Shown here: positions 50,164-59,336 of the stretch, in pieces
Layout: each line of letters opens with the position of its first letter
Position numbering within the stretch: the first letter of the stretch is position 1
Assembly (NCBI RefSeq): GCF_013267355.1
Contig: NZ_CP053985.1
Span: 5,704,001-5,768,000 of the forward strand
DNA length: 64,000 nt
Source of the DNA: Achromobacter pestifer
GTDB taxonomy: Bacteria > Pseudomonadota > Gammaproteobacteria > Burkholderiales > Burkholderiaceae_B
Direction of reading: 5' to 3'
Made by a program: the position numbers and the translations under genes
The notes under the pieces: generated by a model
The model's input: only the letters and a program-made list of their open reading frames with translations
Databases searched by the model: none
What the model was told of the DNA's origin: nothing

Positions 50164-51192
50164 CTAGCGCGCCGCCGCCAGCGCGCCCATGGCCTGCCGC
50201 ATGAATGACAGGGTGGCGTCGTCGGTCCAGGTGCCGGCGGTGAGCTCGGGCTCGGTCATCAGCGCATGGCGGAATTTCGCCTGGGTGGCGGGGTCGTGGC
50301 CGGCATAGCTGCGGAACAGGTCCAGCCAGCGCCGGGCCAGCGCCAGCGCGGTGGCGGAGTCCGGCGCCGCGCCTGCGTCGAGCGCATCGCGCACCTCGGC
50401 CATCAGCTGCGGCCATTCGCCGATGCGGTCGCCGTAGTGCTCGCGCATGTAGCGGGCCTCGTCCGGAGTGAGGTACTTCTCGTAGATCCGCAGCTTGCTT
50501 TCCGAGAAGGCCTGCAGCACGTAGTCGCGCAAGGCCCGCGAGACGCCGATGTGCGCCTGCATCGCCGGCTCCTGTTCGTGCATCCGGTTCAGCTTGACCA
50601 GCAGGCGCGGGTCGCGATTGGTGTCGCGCAGCAGCAGGGTCATCCAGCGCATGGCCAGTGCTCGCGGCTGCGCATCCTCGGGCGGGACGCCGCCGTCCAT
50701 CTGCGCCTGCACCTCCTTGATCAGCGCGAGCCAGTCGGCGTCGCCATTCTGGTTGCTGCGGTACATGGGCAGACGGGCCAGTTCATCGGGGGAAAAGTAT
50801 TTGTCGTACATGGTCATGAGTTCCAGAGTGGTGAGCCAATCGGCCAGTTCCGGTTCCCTGCCTTGCGCCAACTGCCCCTGCAGCTGGGCGAGACGCTCGC
50901 GCAGCCGGGAGGCCTGTTGGATCTGGCGATCGAGCATCGCGATCTGCTTGGCGATGATCTCGTCCATGGGAGTGTCGGGCTGGTCCAGATAAGCGCCGAT
51001 CTCAGCCAGCGGCAATCCGAAGCGGCGCAGCGCCTGGATCTGATGCAGCCGGGCGATGTCGCTGCGGCCATACAGCCGATAGCCGTTGTCGGCGCGCGCC
51101 GAAGGCGTGAGCAGCCCGATCGCGTGATAGTGGTGCAGCGTGCGGACCGTCAGTCCGCTCCGCCTGGCCAGTTCTCCTACTTTCAGTTGCAC
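50164..51192 (-). CDS. MerR-family regulator with TipAS-type ligand domains
   Basis: About 342 residues. The N-terminal MerR HTH (LKVGELARRSGLTVRTLHHYHAIGLLTP) is followed by a dimerising coiled coil and two TipAS-like antibiotic-binding segments (MTMYDKYFSPDELARLPMYR and RIYEKYLTPDEARYMREHYGD). The GTG at 51192 is chosen because AGGAGG lies six bases before; the frame extends upstream without homology. The MFS exporter gene starts 1.3 kb upstream in the same direction with 57 bases between, so it may sense and respond to the exporter's substrate. Confidence 0.88.
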   Translation of the reverse strand: MQLKVGELARRSGLTVRTLHHYHAIGLLTPSARADNGYRLYGRSDIARLHQIQALRRFGLPLAEIGAYLDQPDTPMDEIIAKQIAMLDRQIQQASRLRERLAQLQGQLAQGREPELADWLTTLELMTMYDKYFSPDELARLPMYRSNQNGDADWLALIKEVQAQMDGGVPPEDAQPRALAMRWMTLLLRDTNRDPRLLVKLNRMHEQEPAMQAHIGVSRALRDYVLQAFSESKLRIYEKYLTPDEARYMREHYGDRIGEWPQLMAEVRDALDAGAAPDSATALALARRWLDLFRSYAGHDPATQAKFRHALMTEPELTAGTWTDDATLSFMRQAMGALAAAR

Positions 51193-51249
51193 GGCATTCC
51201 TCCTGTTGATGGCGCGGAACGAACTCTGGGACATGACGTTGCGTGAGGG

Positions 51250-52509
51250 TCAAGCCTGTTCGCGGCTCCTGGTGGCGCCGGCCAGCAACGCGACCGCCGC
51301 GATGGCCAGGGGGATGAACGACACCCACAGCACCGTCGCCCAGTCGTAGGCGGCCAGCAGGCCGCCGGAGGCGAAGGAGCCGACCGCCATGGTGCCGAAG
51401 ATGATGAAGTCGTTGAGCGACTGCACCCGGGTCTTTTCCTCGGGTCGATGGCATTCCAGCACCAGCGCCGACGCGCCCACGAAGCCGAAGTTCCAGCCCA
51501 GGCCCAGCAGGACCAATGTGACCCAGAAATGGGCCACGTCGATGCCGGTGAGGCCGATGGCCGCCGACAGGCCGGTGAGCGCCAGGCCCGCGGTGACGAT
51601 GCGTCCGGCGCCGAAACGCGTGATGAGGCGGCCCGTGAAGAAGCTGGGGCCGTACATGGCGATGACGTGCCATTGCAGGCCCAGGTTGGCGCTTTCCTGG
51701 GAATGGCCGCAAAGATGCATGGCCAGCGGCGCGGCGGTCATCAGGAAGTTCATCAGCAAGTAGGAGACGGCGCCGCAGACCACCGCCGTGATGAAGCGCG
51801 GCTGGCGCGCGATCAAGCCCAGCGGCCGCCCACCCGCGACTTCGGCCGCGCTGGGCATGGGCAGGCGCACGCCCATCAGGACCAGGGCCGAGACCGCCGC
51901 CACCGCCGCCTGCACAAGATAGGTCGCCGCGAACATGTGGGCGGGCCACAGGTACATCGTGTACGTGACCAGCTGCGGGCCGACCACGCCGGCCAGCACG
52001 CCGCCGCCCATTACGAAGGACAGGGCGCGGGCGCGCCTGGCGGGGGACACGCCGTCGGCCGCCGCGAAGCGGAACGACAGCACGACGGCCGCGTAGGCGC
52101 CGCCGAAGAAGGTGCCCAGGCAGAACAGCCAGAATGAGCTCAGCACGATGGCCGCGGCGGCCAGCAGGCCGACCAGCACGCCGCAGGCGGTACCGGTGAG
52201 AAACGCCGCCCGGCGGCCATGGCGCCTGGCGATGGCGCCCATGGGGAGGATGCAGGCGGCCATGCCGACCACGAAAATGGAAATGGGCAGGGTCGCCAGC
52301 GCCTTGTCCGGCGCCAGCATGTCGCCGACGATCGCGCCGGTGGCGTAGACCACGACGGCGTTGGCGCCCGCCAGCGCCTGGGTGATCGTGAGCCTGGCGA
52401 TGTTGCCGCGCTGCGCCTGCGGCGTGAGTTCAGCGCTGGGCGCTGCCGATGGCGCCGGGGTTGATGCGGACAAGTGGGTCTCCTCGATGACTGCGGTTCT
52501 AGTTGGCAT
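51250..52509 (-). CDS. MFS exporter (12 TM)
   Basis: A 419-residue transporter with about twelve hydrophobic helices, the motif-A form ARRHGRRAAFLTG near residue 95, and an N-terminal polar extension of about 35 residues. The ATG at 52509 has no clear ribosome-binding site; a TTG at 52473 preceded by GAGGAG is an alternative. It is followed by the TipAS-type regulator, so a xenobiotic or antibiotic export role is plausible. Exact substrate unknown. Confidence 0.85.
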   Translation of the reverse strand: MPTRTAVIEETHLSASTPAPSAAPSAELTPQAQRGNIARLTITQALAGANAVVVYATGAIVGDMLAPDKALATLPISIFVVGMAACILPMGAIARRHGRRAAFLTGTACGVLVGLLAAAAIVLSSFWLFCLGTFFGGAYAAVVLSFRFAAADGVSPARRARALSFVMGGGVLAGVVGPQLVTYTMYLWPAHMFAATYLVQAAVAAVSALVLMGVRLPMPSAAEVAGGRPLGLIARQPRFITAVVCGAVSYLLMNFLMTAAPLAMHLCGHSQESANLGLQWHVIAMYGPSFFTGRLITRFGAGRIVTAGLALTGLSAAIGLTGIDVAHFWVTLVLLGLGWNFGFVGASALVLECHRPEEKTRVQSLNDFIIFGTMAVGSFASGGLLAAYDWATVLWVSFIPLAIAAVALLAGATRSREQA

Positions 52510-52525
52510 GGGTATTGGGGGGCTG

Positions 52526-53416
52526 CTACTTGGTTGGCCGAGTGAACCTCTGCACCATGAACTCCACGAAGGTCGTGAGCTTGGGCAAGGCCTTGCGGTC
52601 CTTGGGATACAGCAGCGTGATCGGCCGGGCGATGGGCCAGGCGGATTCAAGGATAGGGACCAGCCGGCCGGCGCGCACGTCTTCGGCCAGCAGCAGCTCC
52701 GGCTGCAGCACGATGCCGAATCCTGCCAGCGCCGCCTGCCTGAGCGCCTGGCCATTGTTCGACACGAAGCGGCCGGCGGGGTAGGCCGCGCCGCCATCCT
52801 CCGAGTTCAGGCGCCAGCCGGTGCGGCGGTTCCAGTAGGAGAAATCCAGGCATTGATGGCGCGCCAGGTCGCCCGCCGTCTCAGGCGTGCCATGGCGCTG
52901 CAGATAGGCCGGCGCCGCGCAGATGATCATCTGGTAGCGCCCGATCTTGCGCGCGACCAGACTGGAATCGGCGGGTTCGCCGATGCGCACCGCCAGGTCG
53001 TAGCGCGAGGCCACCACGTCCTCGACGGCATCGCTGAGCGCGAGGTCCACGCTGACGTCGGGAAACTCGGACAGGTAGTCGGCGATGGCGGGCGCCAGCG
53101 CGAAGGAGCCGAAGGTCACGGTGGAGGTAATGCGCAGATGGCCGCGCGGCGCCGAGCGCATGGCCTCGGCGCCTTGTTCGGCGTCGCGGATGTCCGACAG
53201 GATCACCTTGCAGCGCGCGAAATAGGCCTGGCCGGCTTCGGTCAGGCTCTGGCGGCGCGTGGTGCGGTTCAGCAGCCTCAAGCCCAGCCGCGCTTCCAGC
53301 CCCTTGATGTGCTTGGCCGCCATGGCGGGCGACATTTCGTGGCGGGCGGCCGCGGCGGTCAGGCTGCCCAGTTCGACGACCGCCACGAAGACTTCCATGC
53401 TGAGCAAGCGGTCCAT
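52526..53416 (-). CDS. LysR-family transcriptional regulator
   Basis: A 296-residue LysR protein with HTH in residues 1-60 (MDRLLSMEVFVAVVELGSLTAAAARHEMSPAMAAKHIKGLEARLGLRLLNRTTR) and an effector-binding domain. It is divergent from the SDR gene at 53550 with 133 bases between; an imperfect inverted repeat lies at 53454-53470. The minus-strand exporter gene begins 16 bases downstream and may share the transcript. Confidence 0.9.
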   Translation of the reverse strand: MDRLLSMEVFVAVVELGSLTAAAARHEMSPAMAAKHIKGLEARLGLRLLNRTTRRQSLTEAGQAYFARCKVILSDIRDAEQGAEAMRSAPRGHLRITSTVTFGSFALAPAIADYLSEFPDVSVDLALSDAVEDVVASRYDLAVRIGEPADSSLVARKIGRYQMIICAAPAYLQRHGTPETAGDLARHQCLDFSYWNRRTGWRLNSEDGGAAYPAGRFVSNNGQALRQAALAGFGIVLQPELLLAEDVRAGRLVPILESAWPIARPITLLYPKDRKALPKLTTFVEFMVQRFTRPTK

Positions 53417-53549
53417 GGATTACGCACCCTGAGTGTGAAGTGAACCCACCATTCTAGGATTTTTCCTGGATGCGCCCTCGGCCAGAATGCATGCAGGCGC
53501 TGGCGGTGTCGCGGGCGCATCCCACAACACAGACGAATCGGAGTTCCCC

Positions 53550-54146
53550 ATGAAAATCATCCTGATCGGCGCCACCGGCACCATCGGCCGCGCGGTCGCC
53601 CAAGAACTGGGCCAGCGCCATGACATCATCGCCGTGGGCAAATCCCGCGGCGAGCACCAGGTCGACGTGACCCAGAGCGACAGCATCCGTGCCTTGTTCG
53701 AGCGGGTGGGCAAGGTGGACGCCATCGTCTCCACCACGGGCAGCCTGCACTTCGGGCCGTTGGCGGAAATGACGGCCGAGCAGTTCAAGATCGGCCTGCA
53801 CGACAAGCTGCTGGGCCAGGTGGACCTGGCGCTGATCGGCCAGCATTACGTCAACGAGGGCGGTTCCATCACGCTCACCAGCGGCATCCTGACCGATGAG
53901 CCCATCCGCTACGGCGCCAACGCGTCCGCGGTGAATGCGGCCATCGACGGCTTCGTGCGCGGCGCCGCGGTGGAACTGCGCGGCATCCGCATCAACTCGG
54001 TCAGCCCCACGGTCCTGACGGAATCGCTGGATGCCTATGGCCCGTACTTCCAGGGTTTCGAATCCGCGCCCGCCAGCCGTGTTGCGCTGGCCTACAGCCG
54101 CAGCGTGGAAGGCGCGCAGACCGGACGCGTGTTCCGGGTGTGGTGA
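53550..54146 (+). CDS. Short SDR-family NAD(P)-binding protein
   Basis: A 198-residue short-chain dehydrogenase-like protein with the cofactor motif GATGTIGR at residues 8-15. The second-half motif is YGANA, not the canonical YxxxK, so catalysis by the classical triad is doubtful or a variant is used; other SDRs of this size share that feature. The gene is divergent from LysR and likely its target. Function unknown. Confidence 0.85.
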   Translation: MKIILIGATGTIGRAVAQELGQRHDIIAVGKSRGEHQVDVTQSDSIRALFERVGKVDAIVSTTGSLHFGPLAEMTAEQFKIGLHDKLLGQVDLALIGQHYVNEGGSITLTSGILTDEPIRYGANASAVNAAIDGFVRGAAVELRGIRINSVSPTVLTESLDAYGPYFQGFESAPASRVALAYSRSVEGAQTGRVFRVW

Positions 54147-54172
54147 TGCCGGCCTGCGCCGCCGTCCGTCAG

Positions 54173-55714
54173 CTACTTCAGCCTTTCGATGTCGCTGGGC
54201 TTCCAGCTCTGGTCGAAGAATTCCTGCTTCGGGCCATACAAGCGAAGAATCACGAAGAAGCCTGAGCCGGGCACGGTCTTGAGCCAGTTCCTGCCATGCC
54301 CGGCGGGCTCGGCCGGCCCGAAATAGATGTCGGTCGAGCCGTCCGGGTTGGCGGCCGGCTTGTCCATGGTGTTGATGGACGGGAAGGGCTGCCCATTGGC
54401 CAGCCCGGACGCGGTTTCGGGGCGGTAGACGGTCACGGACCAGAAGATGCCGGCGGGAATGTCCTTGGGCAGATGCAGCCTGTAGGATTGGCCTCCCGAC
54501 AGCGGCTTGCCGTCGGCATCCTCGAAGGCGACCGGATACTTGGCGCCCATGCCGGCCATGCTCACGGCCATGGCCGGACTGGCCGAGTACGCCAGCGCGA
54601 AGAACCCGGCGCGCATGTCCAGGTACTTGAACGATGGTCCGGTGAACTCGGTGTTGGCAGGGAAGGGGTTGACCCATTTGCGGTTGGCATACCAGCGCGT
54701 GTTCGGCACGATGGGCGGCGGATCATAGGCGACCGCGCGGCCTATCCTGAATGCGGTCTTGCCCGCCTGGTCCAGGATCTCACGGGTGCGGGCGTCGGGC
54801 TTGAACGGCTGTCCCTTGATGATGCCGATGCTGGCCAACATGCCGCGCATGTCGGCGTCGGTTGGATCCACATACTCGCTGTCGATGAAGCGCGACAACA
54901 TGTCGAAGGCCGAGCCGTCGGCCGGGTACAGCATGTTGGGCGCGGCCTTGGAGCCATCCGGGAACTGCATGGGCTTGGCCGAGGCCTGCTGGCCCAAAGG
55001 ATAGATCCTGGTCCGGGCGATCAGCTCCACCGGTTCCGCAAGATTGGCGGGATCCTTGAAGAACGCGCGCCAGAATACGAAGACGTTGTAGGTGCGCGAT
55101 TGGTAGACGATGTAGCCCTTCGGAATCTTGCCTTGGTAATCCGGCGGAATGACGAGGTACTTTCCGCCCTTGCCCTTGTCAGGGCCGGGCAGCCCGACGT
55201 CGCCGCACCAGATGTTCTTTGAATAGGGTTCCGGGTACCAGGTTTTTTCGGCCACGGGCGCCGGGTTGCAGATCGGGCGTTGGAAGAAGTCGTCGAGGAT
55301 GCCTTGCAGGCCTGGAGGCACGTCGAGCACCATGGGCCCGTCCTGTTTCAGATCCAGGTAACCCATCGCATAAATCACGTCGGAATTGGGCGTCGTGACC
55401 AGGGTGTTGGCGTTGAGACGTTCCTTCCAGACCGGAAGAATGTTGTAGCCCTTGCCGAACTGCCGTTCGGAGCCTTCCTTCATCGCGTAGATGTTCAGCG
55501 CCGGCAGCGCCCACAGATAGCTTTGGACCGCGCGTTGAAACAGCAACTCGTCCTTGAGCGCCGCGGAGTCGGCATTGGAAAGATAACCTTCCTGCAGGGG
55601 AATCCGGGAGAGCTGGTCGTAGCGGGAGGACTGCGCGGCCGGCGGCGCGGTCGTGCCGCAACCCCCAAGCAGTGAAGCCGCGGCCAATGCCGAACAAATT
55701 GCCTTGAGCGCCAT
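54173..55714 (-). CDS. DUF1254/DUF1214 lipoprotein
   Basis: A 513-residue exported lipoprotein: signal with lipobox LLGGC near residue 19, a DUF1254-type domain (ALPALNIYAMKEGSERQFGKGYNILP) and a C-terminal DUF1214-type domain (GIFWSVTVYRPETASGLANGQPF). AAGGGA precedes the ATG. Proteins of this class occur widely in beta-proteobacteria and are of uncertain function. It is convergent with the SDR gene (26-base gap). Confidence 0.85.
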   Translation of the reverse strand: MALKAICSALAAASLLGGCGTTAPPAAQSSRYDQLSRIPLQEGYLSNADSAALKDELLFQRAVQSYLWALPALNIYAMKEGSERQFGKGYNILPVWKERLNANTLVTTPNSDVIYAMGYLDLKQDGPMVLDVPPGLQGILDDFFQRPICNPAPVAEKTWYPEPYSKNIWCGDVGLPGPDKGKGGKYLVIPPDYQGKIPKGYIVYQSRTYNVFVFWRAFFKDPANLAEPVELIARTRIYPLGQQASAKPMQFPDGSKAAPNMLYPADGSAFDMLSRFIDSEYVDPTDADMRGMLASIGIIKGQPFKPDARTREILDQAGKTAFRIGRAVAYDPPPIVPNTRWYANRKWVNPFPANTEFTGPSFKYLDMRAGFFALAYSASPAMAVSMAGMGAKYPVAFEDADGKPLSGGQSYRLHLPKDIPAGIFWSVTVYRPETASGLANGQPFPSINTMDKPAANPDGSTDIYFGPAEPAGHGRNWLKTVPGSGFFVILRLYGPKQEFFDQSWKPSDIERLK

Positions 55715-56129
55715 GGTGATCCCTTAACAATGGACATTGATAAGCAACGGAACGCGCGTACTGCAACTGCACTTCGACAAAATCGCGGCTCAGAGTATCA
55801 CGGCGGCGGGTTGCGCCGAAGCAGGGCGCACGCACCGGCAGCGCACGGAATGGCGTTGCAAGCCAAGCCGTCCGTGCTGATGCAAGCGATCCGGCGCCTG
55901 CTGGCGGCGACAGTCGGGCCGCGTTGCCAAAATGGAACATTCACCGGCGATTTATGCAAAACACGGTGATTATTCGTGAATTTGATGCGAATATTTACAC
56001 GCATTGCACGCCCGGTTTAGGGCGTTTGGCGTAGGTATCGAAGTCTATCGTCGTTACCCCCGGTAGTCCGGGGTCTGGTTTGAGCGCGTCCCGGCCCACC
56101 GCCCGGACGGCTACACGGAGACGAGTCAG
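55715..56129. other. 415-base intergenic region between lipoprotein and autotransporter genes
   Basis: No supportable gene is seen. AT-rich 55960-56000 holds TATTCG-N11-CGAATA (55971-55993), a candidate operator. A stem CCCCGG-TAGT-CCGGGG (56058-56073) lies in the transcribed leader or just before it. The promoters of the lipoprotein gene (minus) and autotransporter gene (plus) must lie here. CGGAGACGAG precedes the autotransporter ATG. Confidence 0.6.
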
Positions 56130-59100
56130 ATGGCACACCACGCAAGTCCCTCCATACCCCTGTACGCGCGCTCGCTGGGCCTGGCCATGTCGCTGGCCGC
56201 CAGCAGCGCCTGGAGCGTCAATTACGCGCCATTCATCGTTCCCTCAGGCACGACGTTCACCCTGAATGGCGGTGACAGCGTGACAGGCACGGGATCGAGT
56301 TCGGCCATCCGGGTCGGCAACGCCACGCTGAACTTCGGCCCTGGCAACATCGCCATCGGCAATGTCGACCTGGGCGTTTTCGCCACCAATGGCGCGGCGG
56401 CGAACATCAATTTCCAGACCGGCACCAACGTCACGATCACGACGGTGACCACCACCGGCCTGGGACTGCAGTCCACCACGAATTCGCAGGCGACGTTCTC
56501 GCTGGCGCCGAGTTCCAACGTGACGATACGCGGCTTTCAGGGCGTGAATCTGGGCCATACGCCATTCGGCACCATGAGCCAGCTGCAGATCGGCAATGGC
56601 GCGACGCTGAAGATCGAGACCGCGCCGGCCGGCGGCAATCCCTGGCCCAAGGGCGTGATGACGAGCAACAACACCGCCATTACGCTGGATGCCGGCGGCG
56701 TTCTGGATGTGCAGACCACGGGCGGGACGTATGGGCGTGGGGTTGAACTGGGCTACAGCCTGACCTATCCGGACTCGGTCGTACGCCGCTACACCTCGGC
56801 GCCGGGTTCGACGCTGCGCGTCAGCACCACGGGGCAGACTGCCGACGGCTTCTACATGCTGGGCGTGGGCGAGGCGGTGATGCAGGGCACCACCGACATC
56901 CACACCACGGGCCGGGACAGCAGCGGCATGTTCCTGCGCCGCTACGTCAGCCCGACCAATCATCTGGTCGTGGCGCCGCAGGGCGGGTCCACGGCGAGCA
57001 TTCTTACCGAGGGCGCGGACGCCTACGGGGTGATAGGCATAGACGGTTCACGCGCGGAATTGTCCGACCTGAGGACGGAGACCCGCGGCGCGGACGCGGT
57101 GGGCCTGTATGCGTATACGGCCACCGGGCAGCCAGCTACCGTCTTCCAGGCGGCGCGCAATACTGTCGTGACCAGCGGGCAGGGCGGTTTCGGGATCCTG
57201 GCGCAAGGCGCGGCCAGTAGCGTGGTGTTCGACGACGGCTCGGTGCAGACGTCCGGGACCGAGGCCCATGGCGTGGTGGTGGCGGGCACGTCGAGCTTCG
57301 CGGCGACGGACAGCGCCGTCGGCGTCAGCGGCGCGCATTCCATCGGCCTCCTGCTGACCAGCGACACCGGCACGCAAGCTGCGACCGTCAACGGCGGCAG
57401 CATCCTGAGCGCGACCGGTACGGCCGTCGGCGTGGACGGCGGCGTGGCGAACATCCAGCTCGACGGCACCACGGTCCAGGGCGCGACCAACTGGCTGCAG
57501 GTCGCCAGCTCTGGAACCTTGCTTGGTAGCAGGACCCGTACGTTGCATGGCATAGACCCGAGCCTGGCGCCGGATGCCGGCAATCCGGGCGGCATCAACG
57601 TTGCCGGCGTGCAGGCCGGCTCTCCGGCCACGGCCAACGTGACAGCGCGCAACGCGGCCTTGACGGGAGCGGCGGTCACCGAGGCCGGCAGCACCTCGAA
57701 CGTGACCTTGGTGGATTCGACCTGGACGCTGACCGGCAATTCGACCATCACCAACCTGGTCAACGATCCCAGCTTGATCGACTTCACGCCGCCGCAGGCG
57801 GGGGCGTACAAGACGCTGACGGTGCGCAACTACAGCGGCGACGGCACGATCGCGCTGAATACCTATCTGGGCGATGACAGTTCGCCTTCGGACAAGCTGG
57901 TCATCAATGGCGGCAGCGCCAGCGGCGCTTCGCAATTGCGCATCAAGAACACGGGCGGGCCGGGCGCCTTGACGACAGCCAGCGGGATACAGGTTGTCGA
58001 GGTCGTCAATGGCGGCATCTCCGGGGCAGGCGCATTTGCGCTTTCCGGCCGGGTGGTGGCGGGTCCCTACGAGTATCGTCTTTACCGGGGGTCGGCTAGC
58101 GCACCCGCCGATCAGAGCTGGTATCTGCGGTCCGAGAAGGAGCCGGATCCGCCGCCTCCGCCTCCGCCTCCACCTCCACCTCCACCTCCACCTCCACCTC
58201 CACCTCCGCCGCCGCCTCCGCCTCCTCCGCCAGACCCCCCGGTGCCGCCGGTTCCGCCCGTCCCGCCGGCGCCGCCAACTCCGCCTGATCCGGAGCCGCT
58301 GTACCGTCCCGAAGTCGCCGCCTATCTTGCGAACCAGCGGCTGGTTGGGCAGATGTTCGTGCAGAGCATGCACGACCGCCTGGGCGAGCCGCAATTCATC
58401 GAAGGCCAGCAGTTCCAATCCGAAGACAGCAAGCGCCGGGCGCTCTGGCTGCGGGCCGTGGGCAAGTGGGAAGGTTCGCATAGCCGCGACGGCAACTTCG
58501 ACGTCAGCACCGACATGTTCCTGCTGCAAGGCGGCGGCGACGTGGCGCAATGGAAGCTGTTCTCGGAGACCGACCGCCTGCACCTGGGTTTGATGCTGGG
58601 CTATGGCAGCGCCGACAGCACGGCCCGGGCCGACGGCAACCCCTACAAGGCCCGGGGCAGGGTGCAAGGCTACAGCGCGGGCGTTTACGGGACCTGGTTC
58701 CAGAACGACGAGAGCAAGCTCGGCGCCTATGTGGACACCTGGTTCCAGTACGGCTGGTACAACAATCGGGTGACGGGCGACGATCTGCCGCGCGTGGACT
58801 ACGATTCGCGCGCATGGGCCGTGTCGGCGGAGACGGGCTACGCCTTCAAGCTGCGCGGCGACTGGATACTGGAGCCCCAGGCGCAGATCATCTACGTCAG
58901 TTCGGACACGGACAGCCTGACCGAGTCCAACGGCACCCGCGTGGGCAGCGCGGATTCCCATGGGACCATCACGCGCCTGGGCGTGCGCACGCACACCACC
59001 TTCGACCTAGGCAACGGCCGCAAGGCGCAGCCGTTCGCGACCTTGAACTGGTGGCACAGCAGCACCGGCAGTTCCGTGTCGTTCAACCAGTTGCCGGTGG

Positions 59101-59255
59101 GCGACCTCTATCCAAAAGACCGCTATGAATTGAAGCTGGGCGTGCACGCCGACTTCGCCAAGGGCTGGACGGGATGGACCAATGTCGCCGGGTCATGGGG
59201 CGCGCAGGACTACCACCAGTACGCGGCCAGGATAGGCGTGAAGTACACCTGGTAG
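56130..59255 (+). CDS. Classical (type Va) autotransporter with polyproline linker
   Basis: A 1041-residue autotransporter. Layout: signal region (about 1-30), a beta-helix-like passenger (about 35-665) rich in Gly/Thr/Ser/Asn with no strong repeat, a linker with 28 consecutive prolines (codons 58149-58232) followed by PVPPVPPAPP, then a C-terminal beta-barrel (about residues 768-1041) ending YTW. Barrel segment RGDWILEPQAQIIY matches pertactin-family barrels. The passenger is unlike pertactin itself. Likely surface display and adhesion or immune interaction. Followed by a strong bidirectional terminator. Confidence 0.9.
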   Translation: MAHHASPSIPLYARSLGLAMSLAASSAWSVNYAPFIVPSGTTFTLNGGDSVTGTGSSSAIRVGNATLNFGPGNIAIGNVDLGVFATNGAAANINFQTGTNVTITTVTTTGLGLQSTTNSQATFSLAPSSNVTIRGFQGVNLGHTPFGTMSQLQIGNGATLKIETAPAGGNPWPKGVMTSNNTAITLDAGGVLDVQTTGGTYGRGVELGYSLTYPDSVVRRYTSAPGSTLRVSTTGQTADGFYMLGVGEAVMQGTTDIHTTGRDSSGMFLRRYVSPTNHLVVAPQGGSTASILTEGADAYGVIGIDGSRAELSDLRTETRGADAVGLYAYTATGQPATVFQAARNTVVTSGQGGFGILAQGAASSVVFDDGSVQTSGTEAHGVVVAGTSSFAATDSAVGVSGAHSIGLLLTSDTGTQAATVNGGSILSATGTAVGVDGGVANIQLDGTTVQGATNWLQVASSGTLLGSRTRTLHGIDPSLAPDAGNPGGINVAGVQAGSPATANVTARNAALTGAAVTEAGSTSNVTLVDSTWTLTGNSTITNLVNDPSLIDFTPPQAGAYKTLTVRNYSGDGTIALNTYLGDDSSPSDKLVINGGSASGASQLRIKNTGGPGALTTASGIQVVEVVNGGISGAGAFALSGRVVAGPYEYRLYRGSASAPADQSWYLRSEKEPDPPPPPPPPPPPPPPPPPPPPPPPPPPPPDPPVPPVPPVPPAPPTPPDPEPLYRPEVAAYLANQRLVGQMFVQSMHDRLGEPQFIEGQQFQSEDSKRRALWLRAVGKWEGSHSRDGNFDVSTDMFLLQGGGDVAQWKLFSETDRLHLGLMLGYGSADSTARADGNPYKARGRVQGYSAGVYGTWFQNDESKLGAYVDTWFQYGWYNNRVTGDDLPRVDYDSRAWAVSAETGYAFKLRGDWILEPQAQIIYVSSDTDSLTESNGTRVGSADSHGTITRLGVRTHTTFDLGNGRKAQPFATLNWWHSSTGSSVSFNQLPVGDLYPKDRYELKLGVHADFAKGWTGWTNVAGSWGAQDYHQYAARIGVKYTW
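58155..58230 (+). repeat. CCTCCR hexanucleotide array in the polyproline linker
   Basis: Six perfect CCTCCA units (58167-58202) are flanked by CCTCCG/CCGCCG variants. Each unit adds Pro-Pro, so gain or loss of units changes linker length without frameshift. Homogeneous units suggest recent slippage. Confidence 0.85.
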
Positions 59256-59262
59256 ACGTGAA

Positions 59263-59295
59263 AAAGCCCGCAGCGGATAGACCGCTGCGGGCTTT
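59263..59295. terminator. Bidirectional terminator between convergent autotransporters
   Basis: AAAGCCCGCAGCGG-ATAGA-CCGCTGCGGGCTTT is a perfect 14-bp stem. The A run on the left gives a T run on the minus strand. It serves the autotransporter ending at 59255 and the one ending at 59337, so one hairpin stops both transcripts. Confidence 0.9.
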
Positions 59296-59336
59296 GGTCA
59301 TGCCAGCGGCCGGTTACCCGGCCCATGCCACGAGGC

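Noticed and set aside
55730..55969. A small open frame in the autotransporter upstream gap
   Set aside because: No ribosome-binding site, no domain, and composition like non-coding GC-rich DNA.
58155..58230. CRISPR-like array
   Set aside because: Tandem hexamers without spacers, coding for prolines in frame.
58850..58870. RGD tripeptide in the first autotransporter as an integrin-binding site
   Set aside because: It lies in the C-terminal barrel (RGDWILEP), a conserved barrel position, not in the exposed passenger.
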